64,000 bases of DNA, from NCBI RefSeq assembly GCF_001294625.1, contig NZ_CP012677.1:3658001-3722000 (forward strand). The letters are read 5' to 3'. The notes beneath the pieces are model-generated. The model saw only the letters and a list, made by a program, of their open reading frames with translations. It had not been told where the DNA came from and ran no database searches. The DNA comes from Arthrobacter alpinus. GTDB taxonomy: Bacteria; Actinomycetota; Actinomycetes; Actinomycetales; Micrococcaceae. Shown here piece by piece: positions 24,907-33,681 of this stretch (the stretch's first letter is position 1; each line of letters begins with the position of its first letter). The position numbers and the translations under genes are program-made.

Positions 24907-26655
24907 CTACCGGGGAGGGGCGGGGAACTCGGAATCCAGGTACTCTCGGCCCAGGCCTGTTGGAAGCGGCGCACCCGGCACTGAAGCGTTGCCGTGGCGG
25001 GCTTCCTCGTTGGCACGGAGCTCCACACGCCGGATCTTCCCGGAAATGGTCTTGGGCAGTTCGGCGAATTCCAGTCGGCGGATCCGCTTGTACGCTGGCA
25101 AGTGCTCACGGCAAAACGCAAAAATCTCCCCGGCCAGGTCCTCGCTGGGTGTATAGGCTGCCGCCAGCACGACATACGCCTTCGGCACGTTCAGGCGAAG
25201 CTCGTCGGGGGAGGGGACCACCGCCGCCTCGGCAACTGCCGGGTGCTCAATCAGCACGCTTTCAAGTTCGAACGGCGAGAGCCGGTAGTCGGAGGATTTG
25301 AAGACGTCGTCGCTACGCCCAATATAGGTCAGGATGCCGTTCTCGTCCCGGCTGGCCACGTCTCCCGTATGGTAGTAGCCGCCACGGAACGCCTCCGCTG
25401 TCTTAGCCGGGTCACCAAAATAGCCCTTGGTGAGCCCCACGGGACGGGGGTCCAGGCGGAGGCAGAGTTCGCCGTCGTTGCTTTCCTCCCCACTGAGCAG
25501 GTCCACGAGCACCACGTCGTAACCGGGCAAAGGGCGTCCCATGGAGCCGATCTTGATGGGCTGGCCGGGCGTGTTGGCCACCTGGACGGTGGTCTCCGTC
25601 TGTCCGAATCCGTCGCGGATTAGCTGGCCCCAGGCTCGCTCCACCTGGTCGATCACCTCGGCGTTGAGCGGCTCGCCGGCGGACACAACCTTGCTGGGCG
25701 GGTTTTTGAGCAAGGTGAGGTCGGCCTGGATGAGCATGCGCCACACAGTGGGCGGGGCGCAGAAGCTGGTGACGTGTTCGGCGTCCATTTGCGCCATGAG
25801 GGCCTTGGCGTCGAATCGGGTGTAGTTGTAAACGAAGACGCAGGCCTCGGCGATCCACGGGGTGAAGACGTTGGACCAGGCATGTTTGGCCCAGCCCGGC
25901 GAAGCCACGTTGAGGTGGACGTCGCCAGGTTCCAGCCCGAGCCAGAACATGGTGGACAGGTGGCCCACCGGGTAGGAGGTGTGCGTGTGCTCCACCAGCT
26001 TTGCCTTGGACGTGGTGCCGGAGGTGAAGTACAGCAGCAGGGTCTCATCGGCCAGGGTGGGCGCGTCCGGTGTGAAGTCCTCCGCAGCCTGGGCCGTGTC
26101 CGTATATTCCAGGACCGGCCGGTCGGTCTCCGCGGCTTCCGAGCCGATGCTGACCAGGGTGTAGTGGCCCGGAACTTCGGCGAACTTGGACATGTCCTGT
26201 GCCCGCGCTGCCACCCACTGGGCCTGGCCTCGCTCCACTCGGTCACTTAGGTCCGCCGGGCCCATCATGGTGGTGGTGGGGATCATGACGACGCCGAGCT
26301 TGATGCAGGCGAGCATCAGCTCCCACAGCTCCACCTGGTTGCCGAGCATGATCACCATGTGCTCGCCACGGCGGATGCCTTGGTCTCGGAGCCAGTTAGC
26401 CACTTGGTTGGACCGGACAGAGAGCTCCTTGAAGCTGCGTCGCGTGGCGGTGCCGTCCTGCTCTACGATCACCAGGGCTGGGTTGCCGCCGGTGGCCGGG
26501 TCCGCGGCGAGCGCATCAATCCAGTCAAGGGCGAAATTGAATTCTGTGAACGCAGGCCACGTGAATTCTTTCTGGGCACGGGCGTTGTCCAGACGCATTT
26601 CCAAGAGCTTGTTGCGTGCTGCACGGAACTCTTCAGTGACGTTCATGGTGTTCAT
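24907..26655 (-). CDS. Acyl-CoA synthetase (AMP-forming)
   Basis: A 582-residue member of the ANL superfamily that activates a carboxylic acid to acyl-AMP and then acyl-CoA. The phosphate-binding motif is LLYFTSGTTSKAKLVEHTH. The motif YHTGDVASRDENG and the hinge IGRSDDVFKSSDYRLSPFE follow, then the catalytic C-terminal lysine in KTISGKIRRVELR. The sequence is closest in style to medium-chain acyl-CoA synthetases, but the substrate is unknown. GAGGGG sits six bases before the ATG at 26655, favouring it over a start at 26715. The 3' end lies 45 bp from the IS element. Confidence 0.88.
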   Translation of the reverse strand: MNTMNVTEEFRAARNKLLEMRLDNARAQKEFTWPAFTEFNFALDWIDALAADPATGGNPALVIVEQDGTATRRSFKELSVRSNQVANWLRDQGIRRGEHMVIMLGNQVELWELMLACIKLGVVMIPTTTMMGPADLSDRVERGQAQWVAARAQDMSKFAEVPGHYTLVSIGSEAAETDRPVLEYTDTAQAAEDFTPDAPTLADETLLLYFTSGTTSKAKLVEHTHTSYPVGHLSTMFWLGLEPGDVHLNVASPGWAKHAWSNVFTPWIAEACVFVYNYTRFDAKALMAQMDAEHVTSFCAPPTVWRMLIQADLTLLKNPPSKVVSAGEPLNAEVIDQVERAWGQLIRDGFGQTETTVQVANTPGQPIKIGSMGRPLPGYDVVLVDLLSGEESNDGELCLRLDPRPVGLTKGYFGDPAKTAEAFRGGYYHTGDVASRDENGILTYIGRSDDVFKSSDYRLSPFELESVLIEHPAVAEAAVVPSPDELRLNVPKAYVVLAAAYTPSEDLAGEIFAFCREHLPAYKRIRRLEFAELPKTISGKIRRVELRANEEARHGNASVPGAPLPTGLGREYLDSEFPAPPR

Positions 26656-26742
26656 CTTTCGCCCCTCGTTGCCACAATGCCGTGCCCGGATTTTGGGCCC
26701 ACGTCTACTGTGCAATATACGCTCAGCGGCGGGGCTGCGGGA

Positions 26743-27564
26743 CTAACGCCACCATGTGTCCAGCAGGGACACGGGGACGGTGCGCTTGTGCCGGGTAGCC
26801 AGGAATCGGCGTTCAATGGCGGCCGCGGCGGCCTCGGGGATGGTCTTTCCCTCAAGGTAGTCGTCGATTTGCTCGTAGCTGATGCCGAGTTCTTCCTCGT
26901 CGGTGCGGCCGGGCTTGCCATCGAGCAGGTCGGCGGTAGGCACCTTGTTGTAGAGCTGTTCGGGGGCGCCCAACTCTTTCAACAGGGCACGGTTTTGGCG
27001 CTTGTTGAGGGTGAACAGCGGCAGGATGTCGGCTCCGCCGTCGCCAAATTTCGTGAAGAACCCGGTCACTGACTCTGCGGCGTGGTCCGTGCCGATGACC
27101 AGAAGGTTCTCGTGGCCGGCAAGCGCGTACTGGGCGATCATGCGGCTGCGCGCCTTGATGTTGCCCTTGTTGAAATCGCTGACGTCCGCCATGGCCGTCT
27201 TGGCGAATTCTGCTTCAAAACCATCCACAGCAGGTGCGATGTTGAAAGTCTGCGCCGACTTGGCCCCGATGAAGTCCATGGCAGCTTGGGCGTCGCCCTC
27301 ATCGTGCTGGACACCGTAGGGAAGGCGGACGGCGATGAAGTTGGCCTCAACGCCGTCGTTCGCTAGATCCTCAACGGCAAGCTGGGCCATCCGGCCGGCC
27401 AGGGTGGAATCAAGCCCGCCGCTGATGCCCAGCACAAAGCCCTTGGTCCGGGTTGCTTTCAGGTAGTCCTTCATGAAAGTCACGCGGCGGGTGATTTCCG
27501 CAGCGGGGTCAATGTGGGCCTGAACGCCAAGTTCGGCAATAATCTGTACCTGTAATTCGCGCAT
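26743..27564 (-). CDS. nadE: NH3-dependent NAD+ synthetase
   Basis: A 273-residue enzyme converting deamido-NAD to NAD with ammonia and ATP. The P-loop of N-type ATP pyrophosphatases is [28 protein letters not shown] and the ammonia/ATP-site [27 protein letters not shown] are characteristic of the family. There is no N-terminal glutaminase domain, so it is the ammonia-dependent form. Start and length are typical. The upstream side is a 94-bp repeat, beyond which the catabolic island begins. Confidence 0.95.
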   Translation of the reverse strand: MRELQVQIIAELGVQAHIDPAAEITRRVTFMKDYLKATRTKGFVLGISGGLDSTLAGRMAQLAVEDLANDGVEANFIAVRLPYGVQHDEGDAQAAMDFIGAKSAQTFNIAPAVDGFEAEFAKTAMADVSDFNKGNIKARSRMIAQYALAGHENLLVIGTDHAAESVTGFFTKFGDGGADILPLFTLNKRQNRALLKELGAPEQLYNKVPTADLLDGKPGRTDEEELGISYEQIDDYLEGKTIPEAAAAAIERRFLATRHKRTVPVSLLDTWWR

Positions 27565-27584
27565 GGGCTAAGCGTAGCGGCCTC

Positions 27585-27678
27585 GACGGCGACCCGTGAG
27601 CTATGGCGGCTTAGCGACCCGCCAAGCCGCCATAGCTCACGGGTCGCCAGTGCATCATCAGGCGTGAGGGTGTTCCGC
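27585..27678. repeat. 94-bp repeat, left copy, with 25-bp hairpin
   Basis: Identical over 94 bp to 35926-36019, in the same orientation. It contains perfect 25-bp arms (27588-27612 and 27624-27648, starting GGCGACCCGTGAGC) around an 11-base loop, then a unique 30-bp tail ending GTGTTCCGC. It lies between the nadE start and the regulator stop. The hairpin may terminate the regulator transcript. Confidence 0.92.
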
Positions 27679-27682
27679 TAAG

Positions 27683-28483
27683 CTACCGGTCTGGAATTTC
27701 CGGGTGAGCGCGTCCCCAGATAACGGAAGATTCCTCGACGGACTGTTCTACGATCTTGGCCATCGCCATATGCGCTCCATCGCTGTCGCGATGCTGGATT
27801 GCCGTCGCCACGTCTACGTGGAACTGGAGCGCCTCAAGATTGGGGGTGTGAGGCATCAGGCCATGCTCCGTTCGTCCCACCAATATTTCCGTGACCAAGG
27901 AGTTGAGTTGCGCGAACATGGCGTTTCCTGACGCCTTGAGGATAAGTGAATGAAACTGGATGTCCATTTCCAGAAAGTCCTCGACGCGGCCGCTTTGGGC
28001 GGCGGCCCACATCTGGGCCGACAAACTGACCAAGTCACTTGCCATACCCAGGGTTGCCTGCCGTGCCGCAAGCCTGGCAGCATGTGGCTCGATTGCCACG
28101 CGCAGTTCACTGAGGCTTTTTAACTGCTCCAAGCGTTGATCCGAAGCTAGGCGCCATCGAATCACGCACGGATCAAACAGATTCCACTCGCTTTCCGGCT
28201 GAACAACGGTTCCCAACCGGCGTTTTGAGGCCACTAGCCCCATGGACGAGAGCACCCTTATGACTTCGCGAACCACTGAACGGGACACCCCGTAGCGTTC
28301 TTCGAGGTCGGCCATGTGGATCAAGCTCTGGGGTGGGAACTCCTTCGTCACCACGGCAAGTCCAAGCTTTTCCACCAGCGCAGAGTGGAGGTCCTCGCCG
28401 CTCGTGGACGGTAACGGCCCCGAACGACGACTGGAGGTCGTGGGATGGGTTGAAAGTGCCTGGCCCACCAAGGGAGTCGTCAT
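27683..28483 (-). CDS. GntR/FadR-family regulator of the sugar-acid island
   Basis: A 266-residue regulator. The winged helix-turn-helix is at about residues 35-100 (MADLEERYGVSRSVVREVIRVLSSMGLV), followed by an all-helical FCD ligand domain (LSELRVAIEPHAARLAARQA, MDIQFHSLILKASGN, FHVDVATAIQHRDSDGA) with the Asp/His residues that usually bind a metal and a carboxylate ligand. It resembles DgoR-type galactonate regulators. It is divergent from the importer and catabolic genes, and a TAGT-N3-ACTA site at 28546-28556 is a likely operator. Confidence 0.88.
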   Translation of the reverse strand: MTTPLVGQALSTHPTTSSRRSGPLPSTSGEDLHSALVEKLGLAVVTKEFPPQSLIHMADLEERYGVSRSVVREVIRVLSSMGLVASKRRLGTVVQPESEWNLFDPCVIRWRLASDQRLEQLKSLSELRVAIEPHAARLAARQATLGMASDLVSLSAQMWAAAQSGRVEDFLEMDIQFHSLILKASGNAMFAQLNSLVTEILVGRTEHGLMPHTPNLEALQFHVDVATAIQHRDSDGAHMAMAKIVEQSVEESSVIWGRAHPEIPDR

Positions 28484-28545
28484 GAGGAAAGTGTATCTGT
28501 CGTATCTATCAAGATGTGACCTTGATTATGTAGACCTTATGTGGC

Positions 28546-28556
28546 TAGTATCACTA
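28546..28556. promoter_or_regulatory. Candidate FadR-type operator
   Basis: TAGTATCACTA is a perfect inverted repeat with a 3-base spacer and fits the FadR-subfamily consensus TNGTN(0-3)ACNA. It lies in the divergent promoter region between the regulator and the binding-protein gene. Confidence 0.55.
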
Positions 28557-28631
28557 ATAAGACAGATTTATTCCCGAACTTCCAGGGATGTCTATTTTTT
28601 CTCTTCCACTTCAATCGCAAAGGAAGTCGTA

Positions 28632-29918
28632 ATGAAGCGACGCTCTCTACTTCAGCTGATGGCTGTTGCATCCCTCGTTCCGTTCGGTGTTACTGCCTGT
28701 GGTTCCGGCAGTGATGCTGCTGCATCCGGAACTGTCCGCGTCACGCTGGCCAACCATGTGTGGACCGAAGGTATCAAGGCGGCCATTCCAGAGTTCGAGA
28801 AGGAAAGCGGGCTCAAGGTTGAGCTGACACAGCTTGGTGAAGACCAGCTCTCCGACCAGTACAACGTCAAGCTCAACGCTGGCAGCGACGAAATCGACGT
28901 CATGATGTACCGTCCCCTGCAGGAGGGGAAATCATTTGCGCAGAACACCTACCTGGCAGATCTGACGGGGCATGTGACGTCCAATGCAAGCTGGGGCTGG
29001 GACGACTACCAGGCCGGGCCTAAGACCGCCAGCACTTTTGATGGGAAAGTGGTTGGGGTTCCGATCATCACTGAGCGCGAAGTGCTCTACTACCGCAAGG
29101 ACCTGCTTGAAGCAGCCGGCATCCAAGTGCCCAAGACCATGGAGGAGCTGGAATCTGCAGCAAAGGCCATCTCCGAAGCCAATGACGGCGTTGCCGGGTT
29201 TGTGGCACGAACGAACAAGTCGGCTGCCGTGACCCAGTTCTCAAGCTTCTTGTACAGCTTCGGTGGTGACTTCATGGATTCCTCCGGAAAGTCCGCAGTT
29301 TCATCCGACGCTGCCAAGAAAGCCTATGCCTACTATGGTGGTCTGATCCACAACTACGGTCCGGAAAATGTCAGTACGGACATGAGCTGGCCCGAAGCGA
29401 TGGCCATCTTCACTCAGGGAAACGCGGCGTTCTACACCGAAGCGGATTCCCTGTACAAGAACGCAACAGATCCCAGCAAGTCCAAGGTCTCAGACAAGGT
29501 TGGGTTTGCACCCATTCCTGCCGGACCCGCAGGATCCAAACCGTACAACATTCCGTCGTGGGGCCTGGCAATCAACTCGGCGTCCGCGAATCAGGAGAAT
29601 GCGTGGAAGTTCATTGAATGGGCAACCACCAAGGAGCGGACACTCGCCGCCCAGAAGGCAGGAGTTCCCGGTCCACGCGCATCGGTTTGGGCTGATCCTG
29701 ATGGAACATCGACCTACCCGAAAGACCTCGCGGCAGCGATTGCAGTAAGTGCGAAGAACGGTGTTGGGCATGACAGACCCCTCGTCGTAACGGTGGGCAA
29801 GGCCCGTGAAATCGTGGGTGGCCCGATCGTCACAGCCATCACAGGTGGCGATTCCGGCGCAGCAGCAGATGAAGCGAATACGGCCTTCGGGAAGTTCCTG
29901 GAATCCGACGGCAAATAA
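28632..29918 (+). CDS. Sugar/sugar-acid ABC transporter binding lipoprotein
   Basis: A family 1 solute-binding lipoprotein of 428 residues. The signal peptide ends with lipobox GVTAC (Cys23). The mature domain begins TVRVTLANHVWTEGIKAAIP and contains VGVPIITEREVLYYRKDLLE and IPSWGLAINSASANQENAWKFIEWAT-type segments common to the family. The ATG at 28632 has AAGGAAG upstream; a reading from 28314 lies inside the divergent regulator and is rejected. As the first gene of the island operon it should bind the imported sugar acid or its glycoside. Confidence 0.85.
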   Translation: MKRRSLLQLMAVASLVPFGVTACGSGSDAAASGTVRVTLANHVWTEGIKAAIPEFEKESGLKVELTQLGEDQLSDQYNVKLNAGSDEIDVMMYRPLQEGKSFAQNTYLADLTGHVTSNASWGWDDYQAGPKTASTFDGKVVGVPIITEREVLYYRKDLLEAAGIQVPKTMEELESAAKAISEANDGVAGFVARTNKSAAVTQFSSFLYSFGGDFMDSSGKSAVSSDAAKKAYAYYGGLIHNYGPENVSTDMSWPEAMAIFTQGNAAFYTEADSLYKNATDPSKSKVSDKVGFAPIPAGPAGSKPYNIPSWGLAINSASANQENAWKFIEWATTKERTLAAQKAGVPGPRASVWADPDGTSTYPKDLAAAIAVSAKNGVGHDRPLVVTVGKAREIVGGPIVTAITGGDSGAAADEANTAFGKFLESDGK

Positions 29919-29924
29919 CTTCAA

Positions 29925-29956
29925 GGGGGCGGTAGCACTTGACTGCTGCCGCCCCC
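29925..29956 (+). terminator. Intra-operon stem-loop after the binding-protein gene
   Basis: GGGGGCGGTAGCA (29925-29937) pairs with TGCTGCCGCCCCC (29944-29956), one G-U pair, six-base loop, no U-run. This is the same position and design as the hairpin after the first sugar-binding gene at 14495. Confidence 0.7.
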
Positions 29957-30028
29957 GTACCCCCTGAACTTGGCGCGCAGAAAAACAACCGTGCGCCAAC
30001 CTTCCGCACCCAACTCCTTAGGTGAACC

Positions 30029-30964
30029 ATGTCTGTTTCCACAAGCCCCAAGATCGTTGTTAGGGGAACAAAGAAGCCACAATCTTTCTCTGACTGGGCC
30101 AACAAGCATCGAAAATGGTTGTTTGCCGCCCCCGCAATGATCTTTGTCGGACTTCTAATAATCTTCCCCCTCGTGTGGACTATCTACCTGAGCTTGACCG
30201 ACTCACACGGCTCGGTGCGCGCGCCGTCCCAGTTCATTGGTTTTGCCAACTATATGGAGGTACTTTCGGACACTGAACGCTTCTGGCCTGCAGCCGGACG
30301 CACCGCCTACTTCACCATCACTGCCTTGGCGGTGGAGGTGGTTCTTGGAATGATCATCGCGCTACTGCTTTGGCGGCCCTTTCGCGGAGAAAAGTGGGTG
30401 CGCGTCGCGATCCTCTTGCCACTGGTAGCGACGCCAGTGGCTGTCGGCATGATGTGGCGCCTCATCTTTGACCCGAATATGGGATTTGCCAACCAAATGC
30501 TTGGGTGGATTGGCATTCCGGCCCAGCCCTGGCTCTCCGGCCAGTCAACGGCGCTTCCCACCACAATTTTTATGGACATCTGGCAGTGGACGCCAATGGT
30601 TGTGCTGATCATGCTCGCCGGGCTGACCTCACTCTCGGACGAGCCGGACGAGGCTGCGCGAATGGATGGCGCCAACGCTTGGCAGCGATTCTTCTTTGTA
30701 ACTCTGCCACTGATGATGCCGACGGTGATTGTTGCAATACTCCTGCGAAGCATCGACGCGCTGAAGACGTTTGACATTCTTTACGCCACGAAGGGCAAGG
30801 GCGGCGGTTCGTTTCACGAAGTCGAAACATTGAACATCTATGCCTATGGGCTCAGCTTTGACTACAACGAGTACGGGTTGTCCTCTGCGGTGCTCATGAT
30901 CTTCTTTTTCATCATTATTGGCGTCATGTGGATACTGACTCGACGCAAGAAAGGCATCAAGTAG
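30029..30964 (+). CDS. Sugar ABC transporter permease (island, first subunit)
   Basis: A 311-residue MalF-type permease with six transmembrane segments starting at WLFAAPAMIFVGLLIIFPLV. The EAA coupling loop is EAARMDGANAWQRFFFVTLPLMMP. It abuts the next permease gene with no gap (stop 30962-30964, next ATG 30965). By eye the DNA is richer in A/T than nadE or pyrE. No ATPase gene is present in the island. Confidence 0.9.
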   Translation: MSVSTSPKIVVRGTKKPQSFSDWANKHRKWLFAAPAMIFVGLLIIFPLVWTIYLSLTDSHGSVRAPSQFIGFANYMEVLSDTERFWPAAGRTAYFTITALAVEVVLGMIIALLLWRPFRGEKWVRVAILLPLVATPVAVGMMWRLIFDPNMGFANQMLGWIGIPAQPWLSGQSTALPTTIFMDIWQWTPMVVLIMLAGLTSLSDEPDEAARMDGANAWQRFFFVTLPLMMPTVIVAILLRSIDALKTFDILYATKGKGGGSFHEVETLNIYAYGLSFDYNEYGLSSAVLMIFFFIIIGVMWILTRRKKGIK

Positions 30965-31855
30965 ATGTCCAACAAACTCAGCACCCTTAACCATGAACCA
31001 CCGATGACCAGACGGAATCCTGCCCTGGCAAAGCGCAAACCGTTCGGCGTCCGCATTTACAAGAACTTTCGTTTTGCTGCTTTGGCGCTCGTCGTGCTCT
31101 GTCTGCTCGCCCCGCTCGCCTGGCTAGTCGCGTCTTCTTTGAAGACAAACGTGGATATCTACGACGCGTCCAAGACGTTCTTCTTTGTGCCGACGTTGGA
31201 AAACTATGCCAATGTCTTGACGCGAAACAACTACTTCGTCTTCATCTTTAACAGTTTTTGGGTTGCGTCCGCATCCACCGTCTTGTCGTTGATTTTGGGT
31301 GTTCCTGCCGCGTATGCCATGAGTCGCTTCACCATGCACCGTTCGGCGCTGGTTGTTCTCATGGCGAGGGTTATTCCGGGAATCTCGTTGTTGGTCCCTT
31401 GGTACTACGTGTTCTCAAATATGAAGATGGTTGGTGGGTTCGGTGTCTTGATCCTCAGCCACATGTTCGTAGCGCTGCCGTTGATCGTTTACATCATGAT
31501 GAGCTATTTTGACTCGATGCCTCTGGAGCTTGAAGAATCCGCCCAGGTTGACGGGTTAACGCCAATCGGCGCATTTCAAAGGATAACCCTGCCGTTGTCG
31601 GTGGGAGGTATGGCCACTGCCGGGATCTTGTCGTTCATTTTTTCGTGGAACAACTTCATGTTTGCATTGGTTCTTTCAGGATCCAAGACCAAAACGCTTC
31701 CAGTGGCCATCTTTGACTTCGTCTCCTACGCCAGCATCGACTGGGGCGGGCTCATGGCAGCGGCTACCGTCGTGACAATACCCATCATGATCATTGCGTT
31801 GTTCACACAAAAGTACATTGTCTCCGGCATGACCGCCGGGGCTACCAAAGGATAG
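30965..31855 (+). CDS. Sugar ABC transporter permease (island, second subunit)
   Basis: A 296-residue MalG-type permease. It has six transmembrane segments, the EAA loop EESAQVDGLTPIGAFQRITLPLS and the family C-terminus SGMTAGATKG. It forms the importer with the preceding permease and the lipoprotein, and needs a housekeeping ATPase supplied from elsewhere. Nine bases separate it from the dehydratase gene. Confidence 0.9.
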   Translation: MSNKLSTLNHEPPMTRRNPALAKRKPFGVRIYKNFRFAALALVVLCLLAPLAWLVASSLKTNVDIYDASKTFFFVPTLENYANVLTRNNYFVFIFNSFWVASASTVLSLILGVPAAYAMSRFTMHRSALVVLMARVIPGISLLVPWYYVFSNMKMVGGFGVLILSHMFVALPLIVYIMMSYFDSMPLELEESAQVDGLTPIGAFQRITLPLSVGGMATAGILSFIFSWNNFMFALVLSGSKTKTLPVAIFDFVSYASIDWGGLMAAATVVTIPIMIIALFTQKYIVSGMTAGATKG

Positions 31856-31864
31856 GCGCCGTTC

Positions 31865-33013
31865 GTGACCCACATAGTTAAGATTGAAACTTTCCTGGTG
31901 CCGCCCCGCTGGCTGTTCGTCCGCATTGAGACGGCCAGCGGAATCGTCGGCTGGGGTGAAGCGACCTGTGAAGGTCGGAGTGAAACTGTCCGAACGGCTG
32001 TGGACCAGCTTTCCGAGATTCTGATGGGCCAGGATGCGCTCAGGATCGAAGATCACTGGCAGGTCATGACGAAAGGATCATTTTACAGGGGTGGGCCAAT
32101 ACTCTCTAGTGCCGTTTCGGGACTTGACCAGGCTTTGTGGGACATAGCTGGCAAACACTTCGAAACCCCGGTCCACCAGCTTCTAGGAGGCCCCGTGAGG
32201 GACCGAATTAGGGCCTATGGGTGGGTGGGTGGTGACGAACCCAACGAGGTTGCAGAGTCCATCCAAGCACAGATGGATGTTGGGCTGACAGCCGTGAAGA
32301 TGAACGCCAGTGGCAGGATGAGCCCGCTGGGTTCAGTTGCGGAAATCGATGGCGTTATCAGGCGCGTGGCGGCGGCCCGTGAGGTACTGGGTGACCACCG
32401 CGACGTTGCGGTTGATTTCCATGGGAGGTTCTCCTTGGCGAATGCCCGAAAAGTGGCGCCGCTGCTGGAACCCTACCGCCCGTTCTTCATCGAAGAGCCG
32501 GTTGTTCCCGAGAACACTCACCTATTGCAGCAGTTCACCTCCTCGACCACCATTCCGGTCGCGACGGGCGAGAGACTTTACAGCCGGCAGGAGTTTTTGC
32601 CCGCGTTGCAGGCCGGAATTGCTGTGGCGCAACCTGATCTGTCCCACGCGGGAGGCATCACGGAAGTGCGCAAGATCGCCGCACTTGCCGAAGTTTATGA
32701 TGTTCAGCTTGCGCCCCACTGCCCGCTTGGACCGATTGCTTTGGCGGCCTGCCTGCAAGTTGGATTTGCAACCTCGAATTACCTCATCCAGGAGCAAAGC
32801 ATTGGCATCCATTACAACAAGGGGGCAGAAGTGCTCGACTACGTGGTGGACACGAGCCCATTAAAGTTTGTTGATGGAAATTTCGAACGGCTGACCGGGC
32901 CAGGGCTCGGCATTGAGGTCGATGAAGCCGCAGTCCGGGAAGCAGACAAGCGCGGGCATGCTTGGCGCGGCCCCGTCTGGCGGCATTCCGACGGATCATT
33001 TGCGGAATGGTGA
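31865..33013 (+). CDS. dgoD: D-galactonate dehydratase
   Basis: A 382-residue enolase-superfamily enzyme (mandelate racemase subgroup) that dehydrates D-galactonate to 2-keto-3-deoxygalactonate. The metal ligands are Asp184 (VAVDFHGR), Glu210 (FFIEEPV) and Glu236 (PVATGER). His186 and His285 (LAPHCPLGP) are the expected catalytic bases, at almost the same positions as in E. coli DgoD. ALWDIAGK and QLLGGPVRDRIRAY complete the family pattern. The start is GTG. It overlaps the aldolase gene by a few bases. Confidence 0.92.
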   Translation: MTHIVKIETFLVPPRWLFVRIETASGIVGWGEATCEGRSETVRTAVDQLSEILMGQDALRIEDHWQVMTKGSFYRGGPILSSAVSGLDQALWDIAGKHFETPVHQLLGGPVRDRIRAYGWVGGDEPNEVAESIQAQMDVGLTAVKMNASGRMSPLGSVAEIDGVIRRVAAAREVLGDHRDVAVDFHGRFSLANARKVAPLLEPYRPFFIEEPVVPENTHLLQQFTSSTTIPVATGERLYSRQEFLPALQAGIAVAQPDLSHAGGITEVRKIAALAEVYDVQLAPHCPLGPIALAACLQVGFATSNYLIQEQSIGIHYNKGAEVLDYVVDTSPLKFVDGNFERLTGPGLGIEVDEAAVREADKRGHAWRGPVWRHSDGSFAEW

Positions 33014-33681
33014 GTAAAACAATGCAGACACCCGAAGAATTCGTTATTGGAGTTCAAGAGTCCAAATTGATCGCAATCGTTCGCGGCACCAGTGGAAAAT
33101 TTGCGGCAGCGGCAGCGTTGGCGCTCATGGAAGAAGGGTTCCGTTATGTTGAGGTCGCTCTGACAACTCCGGATGCTACCTCTGCGATCGCAGAAATCCG
33201 AGCCAATGCGCCGCCAGGTTCACTGGTCGGGGCCGGAACAGTCCTGACGGTGGGAAATGTCAAAGACGTCATTGCGGCCGGGGCCCAGTTTATCGTTACC
33301 CCCGCCATTTGTGAATCCGTTCGTGAAGGTGCCCGCCAAGACATACCCGTGGTGGCGGGGGCCCTAACTCCAAGCGAAGTCCACGCAGGCATGAGCCAAG
33401 GCGCCACCTTGATCAAGCTTTTCCCGGCATCATTGGGTGGCCCCAACTACCTCAAGGCGCTCCGTGACCCGTTCCCCACCGTGCCATTCATCGCCGTGGG
33501 CGGCGTCGGATTGACGGAAGCACAATCATATTGGAACCTCGGAGCCCTCGCCGTCGGACCCGGAGGGCCACTGGTCGGCAACGCAGCCTCCTCAGGCGGC
33601 GACCTCGTCCCGCTGCGGCAACGAGCCCGTGACTACCTTGCCCTGGCGAGACGATTCCAGGAAGCGAGCGCACGCCCGTGA
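33007..33681 (+). CDS. KDPG/KDPGal-type aldolase
   Basis: A class I aldolase of about 220 residues that cleaves 2-keto-3-deoxy-6-phospho sugar acids to pyruvate and glyceraldehyde 3-phosphate. It carries the family strands IAIVRG, YVEVALTTPDA with catalytic Glu, VGAGTVLT, and the Schiff-base lysine in TLIKLFPA. The start is ambiguous: ATG 33007, GTG 33010 (overlapping the dgoD stop) and ATG 33022 are all in frame. The 3' end overlaps the kinase by GTGA. Whether it prefers KDPG or KDPGal cannot be told from sequence. Confidence 0.88.
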   Translation: MVSKTMQTPEEFVIGVQESKLIAIVRGTSGKFAAAAALALMEEGFRYVEVALTTPDATSAIAEIRANAPPGSLVGAGTVLTVGNVKDVIAAGAQFIVTPAICESVREGARQDIPVVAGALTPSEVHAGMSQGATLIKLFPASLGGPNYLKALRDPFPTVPFIAVGGVGLTEAQSYWNLGALAVGPGGPLVGNAASSGGDLVPLRQRARDYLALARRFQEASARP

